Source of the DNA: Lachnospiraceae bacterium AD3010
Lineage (GTDB): Bacteria > Bacillota > Clostridia > Lachnospirales > Lachnospiraceae
DNA length: 64,000 nucleotides
Reading direction: 5' to 3'
NCBI GenBank assembly: GCA_000622025.1
Contig: JHWU01000018.1
Location: forward strand, 1 to 64,000
Below are positions 1 through 10,800 of this stretch, one piece after another. The translations under genes were made by a program, and so were the position numbers. Each line of letters starts with the position of its first letter. Within the stretch, counting starts at the first letter, position 1. The notes beneath the pieces were generated by a model that saw only the letters and a program-made list of their open reading frames with translations, was not told the DNA's origin and ran no database searches.

Positions 1-55
1 GGTGGAGATAAAGATCGATCTGTGAAATGATACGAAATCTTGAAGGGATCATCAT

Positions 56-412
56 ATGACACCTGAACAACTGGAATGGAGCAGGACCAGAGGCGAGCTT
101 GTCAGTGTGATAAAGGCTCTTGGTTTTCCCGAAAAACTTGGTTCAGAGATAGCAAAGATACTGGGGAGCCCTAAGGCAATGAGACGGATGATCTCATATC
201 TTTACTATGTTAATATCAGCGTTTACCTGCTTAAGCTCGCGGATATTTGGGGTGATCCCGAAGCCCTGCAGCTTATCCTTTGCCATATCAAAAAGGGCAA
301 GTTTCTCCTCGTAAGCCTGCAGAAATCTTTCCTTATCCTCCGCCTCGTCATAGCGCCTGCGGTAGCTGACGTTCTCCTTGTATTTCGTGAGATAATAGCG
401 GATTTCCTTTAG
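56..412 (+). pseudogene. 5' part of a small conserved protein, fused out of context
   Basis: The first ~50 residues (MTPEQLEWSRTRGELV..., a helical start) look like the beginning of a small uncharacterised Lachnospiraceae protein that I recognise only by general resemblance. From about base 194 the frame runs antisense across what reads, on the other strand, as a mobilisation protein fragment. The second half of this frame is therefore probably not native protein sequence. I infer a gene truncated by a rearrangement; no function is assigned. Confidence 0.4.
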
Positions 413-428
413 CTCCTTAAGGTCATTT
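194..428 (-). pseudogene. Relaxase/mobilisation protein fragment (antisense remnant)
   Basis: The minus strand reads as about 78 highly charged helical codons (LKELKEIRYYLTKYKENV..., then RRRYDEAEDKERFLQAYEEK) ending at a stop at 194-196. Composition and phrasing resemble the C-terminal helical region of Firmicute plasmid/ICE relaxases. It has no start of its own and is cut at ~428, exactly where the truncated HAD gene begins. Together with the MobC-like fragment near 4.1 kb it suggests a lost mobilisable element. The family assignment is tentative. Confidence 0.4.
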
Positions 429-431
429 CAA

Positions 432-947
432 ATGGCAGACTCACATGCGGAGGAAATCGGTCACAGGATGTTTGAGGATCCGATATGGGAGGATTTTGAC
501 CGTGGATCTGTGGATACAGATGAACTTATTGATCATTACTGCGGTCTTTATCCGGAGGACTCAGCAACCATAAAACGTATGATTCTGGAGGGTGAACGAA
601 TGATGGTCCGCCGGGATACATTATGGAAGCGGATAGAAGAACTTAAGGAGTCGGGATTTAAGATCTTTATCATGTCGAATTATTCAGAATTCCTTTTTAA
701 GAAGCACACGGAACCGATCCCATTCATGGATAAACTGGACGGTATGGTGGTTTCCTATGAAGTCCATATGCTGAAACCGGAGCCCGGGATATACGAACAT
801 ATCCTTAAAAAGTACTCCCTTGTTCCCGAAGAATGTCTGTTTTTTGATGACAGGCAGGAAAACGTTGATGCTGCCATTAAAATGGGGATCCAGTCGGTGC
901 AGGTTACATCAGAAGAGATGTTGGTAAAGGAACTGGAAAAGCTATAA
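432..947 (+). pseudogene. HAD-superfamily hydrolase lacking its N-terminus
   Basis: This 171-residue frame carries HAD motif II (IFIMSNYS, ~residue 78), motif III (LKPEPGIYEHIL) and motif IV (CLFFDDRQENVDAA), typical of haloacid dehalogenase-like phosphatases such as YihX. The N-terminal motif I (FDxxGVL), which supplies the nucleophilic aspartate, is absent. The frame begins directly at the junction with the antisense relaxase fragment. Without the nucleophile it should not be catalytic, so I read it as a 5'-truncated gene. The family is clear; loss of activity is inferred. Confidence 0.7.
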
Positions 948-1051
948 AGGCAGGGAAAAACCGATCCAGGGCTCTTTTGATGTGCTTCACAGCTGGGGAC
1001 TGTTGCATTTTGATATTAGTAATGATAAAATATTCCCAGAAAGGAATAATG

Positions 1052-1398
1052 ATGAAAGTCATTTTTATAAGTTAGAAGACGGAACCAAGCCTGCCGGTCA
1101 ATTTATTAATTCCATAGAAGATCTGAAATTACGGGCAAAGGTTATCCGTAGTGTAAAGCTGTTGGAGGAGTTCGGTTATGGTCTTGAAATGCCAGATTCC
1201 AAACATCTGGAAGATGGTATCTTTGAGCTTCGCTCCATACAGGGAACCAATATTGCCAGATGTCTGTATTTCTTTACAGTGGGTGATACGGCTATCGTAA
1301 CAAACGGTATTGTCAAAAAAGAGCAGAAAACTCCGCCAGGTGTTATAGCTCTTGCTAAGAAGTATCGTGCTGATTATGAAAGGAGATATGGAAAATGA
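1052..1398 (+). pseudogene. RelE/HigB-type toxin (phage Gp49-like) with an apparent 1-nt frameshift
   Basis: From FYKLEDGTKPAGQFI to the end this matches the HigB/Gp49-like mRNA-interferase toxin family. It includes the ...GIFELRSIQGTNIARCLYFF core and the closing KTPPGVIALAKKY helix. The best start is ATG 1052, or 1049, behind the Shine-Dalgarno AAAGGA. That frame (MKVIF...) runs into a stop after eight codons, because the T-run at 1062-1066 has five T where six would join it to FYKLED. The open frame that can be extended upstream to 982 has no family-like N-terminus. It overlaps the antitoxin gene by ATGA. The indel may be real, a sequencing error or a slippage site. Confidence 0.65.
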
Positions 1399-1667
1399 GT
1401 GATATAGATGAGATTTTAGAGGAACAACTGAAAAATGAAGATTTTGCAAAGGCATGGGAAGATACTGAACTGGAATATCAGATCAAACGTATGCTAATTT
1501 CCGAGCGTATTAATCAGAAAATGACACAGAAGGAGCTGGCAGAGAGATCCGGGGTCAGACAGTCTAATATAAGCCGGATCGAGAAAGGTATATGTACTCC
1601 GACTTTGGTTACGCTCAATGAGCTTGCAAAGGGGTTTGGCAAGAAATTGAAGATCGAGCTCGTGTGA
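1395..1667 (+). CDS. XRE-family antitoxin (HigA-like)
   Basis: A 90-residue protein with a helix-turn-helix of XRE type (MTQKELAERSGVRQSNISRIEKG, roughly residues 43-66) and a short N-terminal acidic extension. The start codon overlaps the stop of the upstream HigB-like gene (ATGA), the toxin-first order typical of higBA modules. It is expected to bind and neutralise the toxin and to repress the operon promoter. The frame is intact, so the antitoxin may outlive a broken toxin. No operator was identified. Confidence 0.8.
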   Translation: MSDIDEILEEQLKNEDFAKAWEDTELEYQIKRMLISERINQKMTQKELAERSGVRQSNISRIEKGICTPTLVTLNELAKGFGKKLKIELV

Positions 1668-1744
1668 ACTAAATATCACAATTCAGAAGTATGACCGGTT
1701 GTATATGGTACTACTAAAAGACAGTAGCATTACAGGGAGAAAAA

Positions 1745-1927
1745 ATGAGCAATACCGAATTATTAAGAAATGTGCCTGATAGCTATGATGATTTTGTGAA
1801 TAGCACTATCCGCCGGATGAATAGAGATGCAAATATAAGAACAAAAATACTTGATCAGTTAAGTGTCAATCCGGAATCTACTACAAGTATCAAACCGATT
1901 GATGTTTGTCAATCCAGAAAGGGTTGA
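1745..1927 (+). CDS. Small hypothetical protein, probably truncated
   Basis: Sixty codons behind a usable ribosome binding site (ACAGGGAGAAAAA). The start (MSNTELLRNVPDSYDDFVN) resembles the N-terminus of small acidic conserved Lachnospiraceae proteins. The C-terminal third (STTSIKPIDVCQSRKG) looks unrelated, so the gene may have lost its 3' end. No function can be assigned. Confidence 0.4.
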   Translation: MSNTELLRNVPDSYDDFVNSTIRRMNRDANIRTKILDQLSVNPESTTSIKPIDVCQSRKG

Positions 1928-2036
1928 TTATCAGTTCATATGGCTAAATAATACTGTTTGAAGAAGTAAACTATTCGTGATAATATTTATCTGGGTTCGG
2001 AAAAGAATTAAGTCTAAATAGAGAAAGGAAAAGGAT

Positions 2037-2303
2037 ATGCAAGAACAGACTATGACTAAATCCAATACAGTTGGAGAAAAAATATCTGATGGCTTGCTAT
2101 CTAAATTAGATAGAGGAATTGATGATATGGAAGCTGGAAGAGAATTGCCGCTTGACGAAGCTTTTGACATGATTGAACAGCTGGTGGAAAAGAGGATGCT
2201 CGCAAGAGCAGTAGAGAGTTTTAAGATGTATTTGTTGAGAAATGACCTGCCTGTTGAGGATGGGGTTGTTCCCGGGAATCTGGAAATTACGGCGGTTAGT
2301 TGA
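2037..2303 (+). CDS. Small antitoxin-like protein
   Basis: An 88-residue protein (alternative start at codon 6, MTKSNT) preceded by GAAAGGAAAAGG. The central segment (LLSKLDRGIDDMEAGRELP, then LDEAFDMIEQLVE) resembles the N-terminal helices of short Phd/RelB-like antitoxins, which often contain a 'DDxEaGR...eeAf' pattern. No toxin partner follows; a NUDIX remnant begins 90 bases downstream. The end of the protein (VPGNLEITAVS) is not family-like and may mark a truncation. The role is uncertain. Confidence 0.4.
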   Translation: MQEQTMTKSNTVGEKISDGLLSKLDRGIDDMEAGRELPLDEAFDMIEQLVEKRMLARAVESFKMYLLRNDLPVEDGVVPGNLEITAVS

Positions 2304-2393
2304 CGGTACTTTATTTATTATTTAGTCTGTTAATGCTCCTGCAGAAGACCTGTGGGAGCTTTTCTATTTTGAAAGGACGTATTTGGAATTAAA

Positions 2394-2520
2394 ATGGAGC
2401 TATTAGATATCTGCGATGAGCAGGGAAACCCGACAGGGGAAAGGGATATACCGGAGTCAGGTACCATGTGGTTGACGGGTGTATGCCCTGTGCCATAGCT
2501 GTAATAACCAAGGTAAAATG
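2394..2520 (+). pseudogene. NUDIX hydrolase N-terminal fragment with frameshift
   Basis: ATG 2394 begins MELLDICDEQGNPTGERD, the classic start of a NUDIX/isopentenyl-isomerase-like hydrolase. After 'IPESG' the similarity continues in another frame (RYHVVDGCMPCAIAVI). It then ends with no Nudix box. This is a short decayed 5' fragment. Confidence 0.6.
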
Positions 2521-2563
2521 AATTATCTGCTAGTTTGACAGATCATTGACAAGGGGAATAGAA

Positions 2564-3529
2564 ATGAAAATTGCAGTTTTAGGGTTAGGAGTTATCGGTA
2601 CGACTTATGCTTATGCATTGCAGAAAGCAGGTCACGAGACTTTTCACATTGTAAGAGAAGGTAAAAATGTCCCATCATCAATAACCGTTCATCTTTTGGA
2701 CGGAAGATATAATCCGAAAGGTGAAGAAAAAGATGGCGATTACAGTGTCATGACAGCTTCTCAAAACGAAGAATATGATTTCATACTGATAAGTGTTGCA
2801 AGTGGTAAGCTTAAAGAGGCAATGAGAACTCTAAGGGACAGGAATCATAAAGGTACTGTTATCCTGTTTTGTTATTTTTGGAACGAGCGAAAAGAAGTAG
2901 AGGAGATGATAGGAGACTTCGAATACATTACGGCTTTTCCCACTGCCGGTGGACATATGGAAAAGGAAGGTAAGCTTAACTGTGTTCTTTTCGATCACAT
3001 CATGCTCGAGAGCAGAGAAAAGGCAAGGATAAAGAACTATAATGAGCTTGTTTCTATGCTCGATTCTGCCGATATCAAGCAGGAAATTCCTCTTGATATG
3101 TTTGAATGGATTTGGATCCATATGGCAATAAATGCAGGTGTTACTTCGACTGCTGCGCGTGAAGGTAATATCGATGATCCAAACCGCCTTGCAAGAGAAC
3201 TTATGGCTGATTCCAAAGCTTTGACTATGGCTGTTAAATGTATTAGGGAGACTTTGAAGACGGTCAGTGCCAGAGGCGTTGAACTCAAAAAGTATAATAA
3301 TGAGATATTCCCATATAAGATTCCGGCGTTGATAGCGGGAATTGCAATGAAGAAGCTTTTTGCCGGAAACGAACTTACGTCCAGAATTATGACATTACAC
3401 AATGATGTAAAGGATATCGTTTACGGCTGCCGTTGTGTGTACGATGAAGGTAAGAGACTTGGCTTAGAACTTCCTTTGTTCTATGGAAATATGGACAAAG
3501 TTTTCTCAGAAATAAAGATAGATTCTTAG
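2564..3529 (+). CDS. PanE/ApbA-like NAD(P)-dependent dehydrogenase
   Basis: About 321 residues. The N-terminal Rossmann glycine motif (MKIAVLGLGVIGTTYAYAL) binds NAD(P). The PFPTAGG-like segment (TAFPTAGG, ~120) and the C-terminal helical domain follow the ketopantoate reductase (ApbA/PanE) fold. ATG 2564 is preferred over an upstream TTG at 2546, because AGGGGAA sits just before it and the motif starts at once. Many Clostridia carry several such paralogues with unknown substrates, so ketopantoate should not be assumed. It stands alone and ends at a strong terminator. Confidence 0.75.
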   Translation: MKIAVLGLGVIGTTYAYALQKAGHETFHIVREGKNVPSSITVHLLDGRYNPKGEEKDGDYSVMTASQNEEYDFILISVASGKLKEAMRTLRDRNHKGTVILFCYFWNERKEVEEMIGDFEYITAFPTAGGHMEKEGKLNCVLFDHIMLESREKARIKNYNELVSMLDSADIKQEIPLDMFEWIWIHMAINAGVTSTAAREGNIDDPNRLARELMADSKALTMAVKCIRETLKTVSARGVELKKYNNEIFPYKIPALIAGIAMKKLFAGNELTSRIMTLHNDVKDIVYGCRCVYDEGKRLGLELPLFYGNMDKVFSEIKIDS

Positions 3530-3560
3530 ACATTTATATTGGAAGATAAATTGCCACGGA

Positions 3561-3595
3561 GGAGGCAGAGTTTTAAAAGCTCTGTCTCCTTTTTA
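3561..3595 (+). terminator. Intrinsic terminator after the PanE-like gene
   Basis: GGAGGCAGAG at 3561-3570 pairs with CTCTGTCTCC at 3580-3589 (one G-T wobble) and is followed by a T-run. It separates the dehydrogenase gene from the arsR-like promoter. Confidence 0.85.
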
Positions 3596-3605
3596 AAATA
3601 ATACA

Positions 3606-3656
3606 TTGACGAATATCTATGTATATGCTATTATCAACACATAGATAAACATCTAT
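3606..3656 (+). promoter_or_regulatory. Promoter and probable ArsR operator
   Basis: TTGACG (3606-3611), a 17-base spacer and TATTAT (3629-3634) form a sigma-A promoter. A perfect inverted repeat ATAGAT-AAAC-ATCTAT lies at 3641-3656, just upstream of the ribosome binding site; a second ATCTAT half site lies in the spacer. This placement fits autorepression by the ArsR protein encoded next. Confidence 0.8.
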
Positions 3657-3670
3657 ATAAGGAGGAAATT

Positions 3671-3973
3671 ATGGCCAAATTAGACGAAGTGCTGATATGT
3701 AAGGCTCTTGGAGATCTCAACAGAATGGAAATAGTTAAGATGCTTTCTGATCAGGAGAAGTGCGGATGCAAGCTTCTTGAAAAGTTCGATATTACACAGC
3801 CGACTCTTTCTCATCACATGAAGATACTGGTAGATTCGGGACTGGTTAACGACAGAAAAGAAGGCAAGTGGCACTACTATTCAATAAACACAGACATCAT
3901 GAAAGAATTCTGTGGATTTATTAAAACTCTCTGTAATGAAACCACCGGCAAATGCTGTAAGGGGAAAGCATGA
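3671..3973 (+). CDS. ArsR/SmtB-family metalloregulator
   Basis: A 100-residue winged-helix repressor. The DNA-recognition helix lies in ITQPTLSHHMKILVDSGLV (~40-60) and the wing in RKEGKWHYYSIN. A CGC pair at residues 31 and 33, at the start of helix 3, and a cysteine-rich C-terminus (TLCNETTGKCCKGKA) could form a thiolate metal or metalloid site. Family members release DNA on binding As(III), Cd or Zn. It overlaps by ATGA the remains of a permease gene, an arrangement common for arsR-arsP pairs. The operator repeat upstream suggests autoregulation. The effector is not known. Confidence 0.85.
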   Translation: MAKLDEVLICKALGDLNRMEIVKMLSDQEKCGCKLLEKFDITQPTLSHHMKILVDSGLVNDRKEGKWHYYSINTDIMKEFCGFIKTLCNETTGKCCKGKA

Positions 3974-4158
3974 TGTGGGACTTTATTCAGACACAGATCC
4001 TGGGAATGCCATACCTTTTCCATAAGCCCCTTTATCTCTTTAATGTCCTCGGGATATACGTTTCCTGTCTTCCGGCAGAGCGCCACTATCTGGTTGATAT
4101 TATTGCCGATCAGAAAGATTCAGAAAATCATAAGAAGTGGAATGCTGTAATCTTGTGA
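3970..4158 (+). pseudogene. Permease (ArsP/DUF318-like) reduced to its N-terminus
   Basis: The frame overlaps arsR by ATGA and begins MMWDFIQTQILGM, which I recognise as the usual start of two-domain DUF318/ArsP permeases that accompany ArsR regulators. After about residue 13 the sequence is antisense to a MobC-like fragment. All membrane segments are gone. It is a truncated gene created at a rearrangement junction near 4009. Confidence 0.6.
4009..4113 (-). pseudogene. MobC-like relaxosome protein fragment
   Basis: The minus strand reads LIGNNINQIVALCRKTG, then NVYPEDIKEIKGLMEKVWH. This is the conserved C-terminal region of MobC/relaxosome accessory proteins (the 'GNNiNQiA' motif followed by the 'i..eDi.elk' helix). 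It has neither start nor stop of its own and abuts the truncated permease. It is evidence of past integration of a mobilisable element. Confidence 0.6.
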
Positions 4159-4378
4159 AGACTTGTGAAAAATGATAGGATTTCAGAATAGACTGCCCTG
4201 CCCCCGCTTACAACTTGACATCTTTTGACAATCCAAAGGCATGATAGAATTAGAAAAAAGTATTGGCTATGAGTCAGACGTAACGGGCCGAGGATAGCCA
4301 ATGGGTCAGTTGGATGGAACAGGCAGCTTATAAGACAAGTCGGAGAAACACGGGATAAGGGGAGGAAAAGCGTAGCAT
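4159..4378. other. Unassigned stretch between mob scar and NUDIX fragment
   Basis: About 220 bases without a convincing reading frame. Two TTGACA-like boxes occur at about 4215 and 4226. A 9-base inverted repeat, ATTGGCTAT/ATAGCCAAT, spans 4262-4302. The purine-rich tail to ~4375 resembles no gene I can name. Confidence 0.4.
4262..4302. repeat. 9-bp inverted repeat upstream of the Wadjet operon
   Basis: ATTGGCTAT (4262-4270) and ATAGCCAAT (4294-4302) are perfect complements separated by 23 bases. No T-run follows, so it is not an obvious terminator. It may be a transcribed stem or a protein site. Confidence 0.5.
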
Positions 4379-4564
4379 ACGATCGAGTATGATTACCCGA
4401 ATTTCCATTTATCGATGGATTGTTTCTGGTGTGAGATTGTATGTGGTGACCTTAATTTAAAAGAACATGAAGCTGCAAGGTGGCTTGATAAGGAGTCACT
4501 ATACAGCGTAGATTGGTTACTGGCAGATATTTCGATCATTGAGAAGATAAAAGAAAAATTATGA
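4379..4564 (+). pseudogene. MutT-like NUDIX hydrolase, C-terminal fragment
   Basis: Codons from 4379 read TIEYDYPNFHLSMDCFWCEI and, further on, LKEHEAARWLDKESLYSVDW, ending at TGA 4562-4564. This is the characteristic C-terminal third of MutT/CTP-pyrophosphohydrolase proteins. The Nudix box is missing and an in-frame stop lies just upstream. It is a 3' remnant adjoining the jet operon. Confidence 0.7.
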
Positions 4565-4611
4565 GATTGTATTGATGGTGCCGCTTTCAGGCTAACTGAG
4601 GAGTATTATTG

Positions 4612-5637
4612 ATGGATGTTAAGTGTAAGCTATTAGCATATAGTAAAAAGAGCATCACACTTGAGGCTTTGACCGATTTACTGAAAGCAGATCCGGCGGA
4701 CACAAAAGCCTTATTTGATATGGTTTCCGAAGTGGTTGACGCTTCTATTTTGGAACCAGTGAAGAGCTCCGGCCAGAATGGAAATCGTAAATATCCGCTG
4801 TTTAAGAAGTATCGGATCCTGATAAAAAAAGAGTCGAGTGAAGGGACAGACAAACAGATTCGACAGTTACATCCGGCTTTGCAAAAGACCGGATACCTAT
4901 CTTCGCATGTTCAGGAGTATCTGAAGCATAGAGATGTTATCGAATGCCTGAATGTTTTTCTCTTCTCGAGGAATGCAGGAGAGCCAATTTCAAGAAAAGA
5001 ACGGTCCTTTGAAATCTTTGGCCGTGAGAAGGTGTTGGATGATTCAGAGGTGAAGTCAATGCTTCGCCACTTGGAGATATCCGATTCTGATTTGGGATTC
5101 TATGACACTCCGGAATACTGTTTTCATGACTATATACCTGAACGGAAAAATAATCTGACATTGCTTGTTTGTGAGAACAAGGATATTTGGTTCAATATCA
5201 GGCGGTGCATGTTTGAAGATCATTTTAAGAGTTTGTTTGGCGTGACTATAGATGGTGTCGTCTATGGAAACGGAAATAAGGTATCGAATAAAACCGGAGC
5301 GTTGGTCGAATATGTAAGATTTATGGGAAATCCCAATGTTACCTTCCTGTATTGGGGGGATATTGATCGTGAAGGCTTTGATATCTTCAGACGAACAAGA
5401 GATGTGAACGATTCCCTGAATATCAAACTTTTCATCCCTGGATACAGGAAGATGATCGAACGAGCGCAGAGTATTTGCCTTGAGGATAGCCTGTCTTCCA
5501 AAAAGGAGGGAGTATCTTTTGAGAATTTATTTGAAGGCTTTTCTGCAGAGGAACAGCATTTTTTAAACCGTGTTCTAGAAAACAATAAGCTGATCCCGCA
5601 GGAAATAATACCCTACACAGTATTGAGCGAGAGGTGA
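4612..5637 (+). CDS. jetD: Wadjet nuclease subunit JetD (Toprim, DUF2220-type)
   Basis: About 341 residues. An N-terminal winged-helix-like region is followed by a C-terminal Toprim domain. The acidic residue in LLVCENKD (E ~188) and the DxD of YWGDIDREGF (D ~250 and D ~252) are the metal-binding catalytic set of JetD, the subunit that cuts circular plasmid DNA after loop extrusion by the SMC complex. ATG 4612 follows GAGGAG and is chosen over TTG 4609. The gene is first in the operon, five bases before jetA. Intact motifs suggest an active enzyme. The family is clear; which Wadjet subtype has this jetD-first order I cannot state with certainty. Confidence 0.85.
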   Translation: MDVKCKLLAYSKKSITLEALTDLLKADPADTKALFDMVSEVVDASILEPVKSSGQNGNRKYPLFKKYRILIKKESSEGTDKQIRQLHPALQKTGYLSSHVQEYLKHRDVIECLNVFLFSRNAGEPISRKERSFEIFGREKVLDDSEVKSMLRHLEISDSDLGFYDTPEYCFHDYIPERKNNLTLLVCENKDIWFNIRRCMFEDHFKSLFGVTIDGVVYGNGNKVSNKTGALVEYVRFMGNPNVTFLYWGDIDREGFDIFRRTRDVNDSLNIKLFIPGYRKMIERAQSICLEDSLSSKKEGVSFENLFEGFSAEEQHFLNRVLENNKLIPQEIIPYTVLSER

Positions 5638-5641
5638 TTGA

Positions 5642-7876
<2,235 letters not shown>

Positions 7877-7893
<17 letters not shown>

Positions 7894-10800
7894 GATCCGG
7901 ATAGTGAATTTCAATTATAATGACGGGAACCGCTTTATCCCGGATGAGTTATACAATCTGGCTTCTCCTGATACGGGGGAGGCTCTGAATACGTTGTTTA
8001 ATTTGAATAATGGTGGTGGGAAGACCGTTCTTGTTCAGCTGATGATGCAACCGGTACATCCAAAGGCAATGGCCGGTGGTAGACGTATTGAAGATTATTT
8101 TTCACATACGGGAGACCATTCGTATATATTGCTGGAATGGAATTTGGATGGAAGTAAGGAGAAACTGCTGACCGGTATTTCAATAGCAGCAAGTTCAAGT
8201 GCATCGACAGAAGAGGACAAGAGGGGAAATTCAGTTAAATACTATACTTTTACGACGCATTACGACACATATTCGGCGTATAGTATTTCGAGTCTTGATC
8301 TGTCAAGCAACGATAATGGAAATTATGTTCCTGCCCAGTTTGATTATGTAAGGGAAAAGGCAAAGTCAAGCAGGGGACTTTTGACGTATTATTCTTCAGA
8401 TGATGCGGTAAAGTGGGCTGAATTTCTGACAGAATATGGGATTTTCAGGACAGAATGGGAAAGTGTTATTGAGGTGCTGAATAAGGACGAAGGCGGTCTT
8501 AATCAGTATTTTGATGAAGCAAAAACCTCCGACAAGCTGATAGCAAGATTTTTCATACCGGCTATTGAGCAAAAACTGATGAGCGTGGCATCCAAAGGAA
8601 CTGATTGTTCCCTGGAAACTATGCTTATTAACTATGCCAAGAAGATTACGGACAAAGAATCTGTGATCAAGCAGCATAACACCAATAAGAAACTGCTGGA
8701 GGATCTCGAGGGCGTTAGTGAAATCAGTGATGCTCTCTATAATGCGAATGATGCATTTGTTGCAAATGTGTCGGAAACAAGGGGATTTGCAGCAGCACTC
8801 AGCAATCGTATGAACGCAGTTTATGAGGAGGCTGGTAGGGTTATTCAGGAAATTGAAGGACAGAATGGTTTGATAACCCGTATCGATTACGAGAAGAAGT
8901 CAAAGGACTATTATGTCGCCAGTGAAAAGTGTGATTGTGTAAAAGCGGATATGGAAGAGGCTCTAACTCTTCTTGAACAGAGTAAAGCAACGCTTGAGGC
9001 TAAGAGACATGAAGAAGATGTCCTGCAGAGCGCAAAGCTTTATCGGCAGATACAGGAAGCGGATAGCAAGATTACTGAGCTTAAAAAGCTTATAGAAGAT
9101 AGAGAGAATCATTCCGAGGACGCAGAACGGATTGCAAATCTGAAGTATTCCGTCCTCGTTAAAGCCAAGGAGGCCGAAAACGAGCAGGAGAGTAGAAGGG
9201 CGGAATTGGAGGAAACAATCAACAGGGAATCCGCAACTGTAAAGGAATGTGAGGCCGCAAAGGAAAAGGCTGAAGAGTCTCGCGATAGTGCAAATAAAAG
9301 ATATACTGAAGCGGAAGCGGCACTTAATGCAAGCAAGAGTAATACAGATAAGAGAGTTGCCAATCTGCAGATAGATGTCATAAGAAGATTTACTGGTTTT
9401 TATGCGGAAGAGGAAATAGAGGCCGCAAAGGTTCGGAGGGAGGAATCAAAAAAAGAGCAAGAGACCACACTCGCAATAATAGAAAAGCGCGTTGCAGAAA
9501 TCAGGAAACGAGAAGATCAGATTCCTCAAGAAAAAGCGGAGTTAACGATTGATATTAACAAGGTATCTCGATCTTTGGAAGATGCGGAGAGCGAGCTAGG
9601 AGAATATGATTCTATATTTGAACAGATTGTAAGAATCTGTGAGAAGTATAGCCATGAAAGTACTGCAGCTTTCACGGGTGTTCTGCGTGATGAGATCCGC
9701 AGAGATATCGAGACGACTGAGACAGATATTGCAACAAAAAAGCGTAAGCTTGATAGCCTCAGAGAGAAAAGGAAAGCGGCAGAGTCCGGCTATTTGCACA
9801 TACTTCCGGAAATCATGGATTATGTGAATTCAACGGGATTGAATCCAACGACCGGTGAAGAGTATATATGTGGTCAGATTGAGGCTGGCACAGTATCCGC
9901 AGAAAGAGCAGAGGAGATCCTGAGTGTTTACCCGGAGATGGCCTATGCACTATTGTTCAATAATGAGAAAGATATCAAGAAACTATTGTCCGCCGGAAAC
10001 ATCGATTGGCTTCCGGCTATAGTCCCTCTGTTTACGATGCAACAAATTGATCATATCTTTGAGGGAACAAAAGAATCTAATGCATTCTTGACTGCGTATG
10101 ATAAAAGTTTCTTCGCTGACAGAGAAGGATATTTTGATCGCTTAAGCGTGGAAATATCCAGCCTGGAAAACCGAATAGATCAACTTCAAAATCATCTGCA
10201 GGAAGGAAAGGAAGATCGGGCTGTGGCAGACCGATTTACTTATGCTGAAGATTGGAGAAATGCGAAGGAAATTCAGATTGCGAATCATAAAGATCAGATC
10301 CGCGAACTGGAGACAAGAAAGAGGGAGATCGAAAGTGAGCGGGAGAAGCTTCAAGAGGAAGGAAACAAGCTGACGGAGCAGCAGAAGGAGTGTACTTGTT
10401 TAATTCAGGAAATCGATAAATGGCTGGATTCATTTGACGAATTATGCGAAATGATATCTGAAGAGCAGGAAAAGTATAAAGCAGAACAAGATCTGTACAT
10501 GGCAAAAAGTGCTGCAGAGGCCGATTATAAGGCTGCATGCGATTCGGTAGAAAAGCATGCTAATGAATTAGCGTCATTGCAGGATAAAAAGAGAAGTGTT
10601 GATGGTTTGATAGGTGATATCCGTGTCATTCTCGAAAATGTCTATAGTGCCAGGAATGCGGAAGTGCTTGATGGTGATTATTCGACCCTCTTTGCGCAGT
10701 ACAAAGCACTTTTGAGTAATATGGACGAGAGCCTGGGAGGATTAAGAAGCACTCTGGAATCAGAACAGAATTCGAAGCAGAAATATGAAGAGGAACTAGC

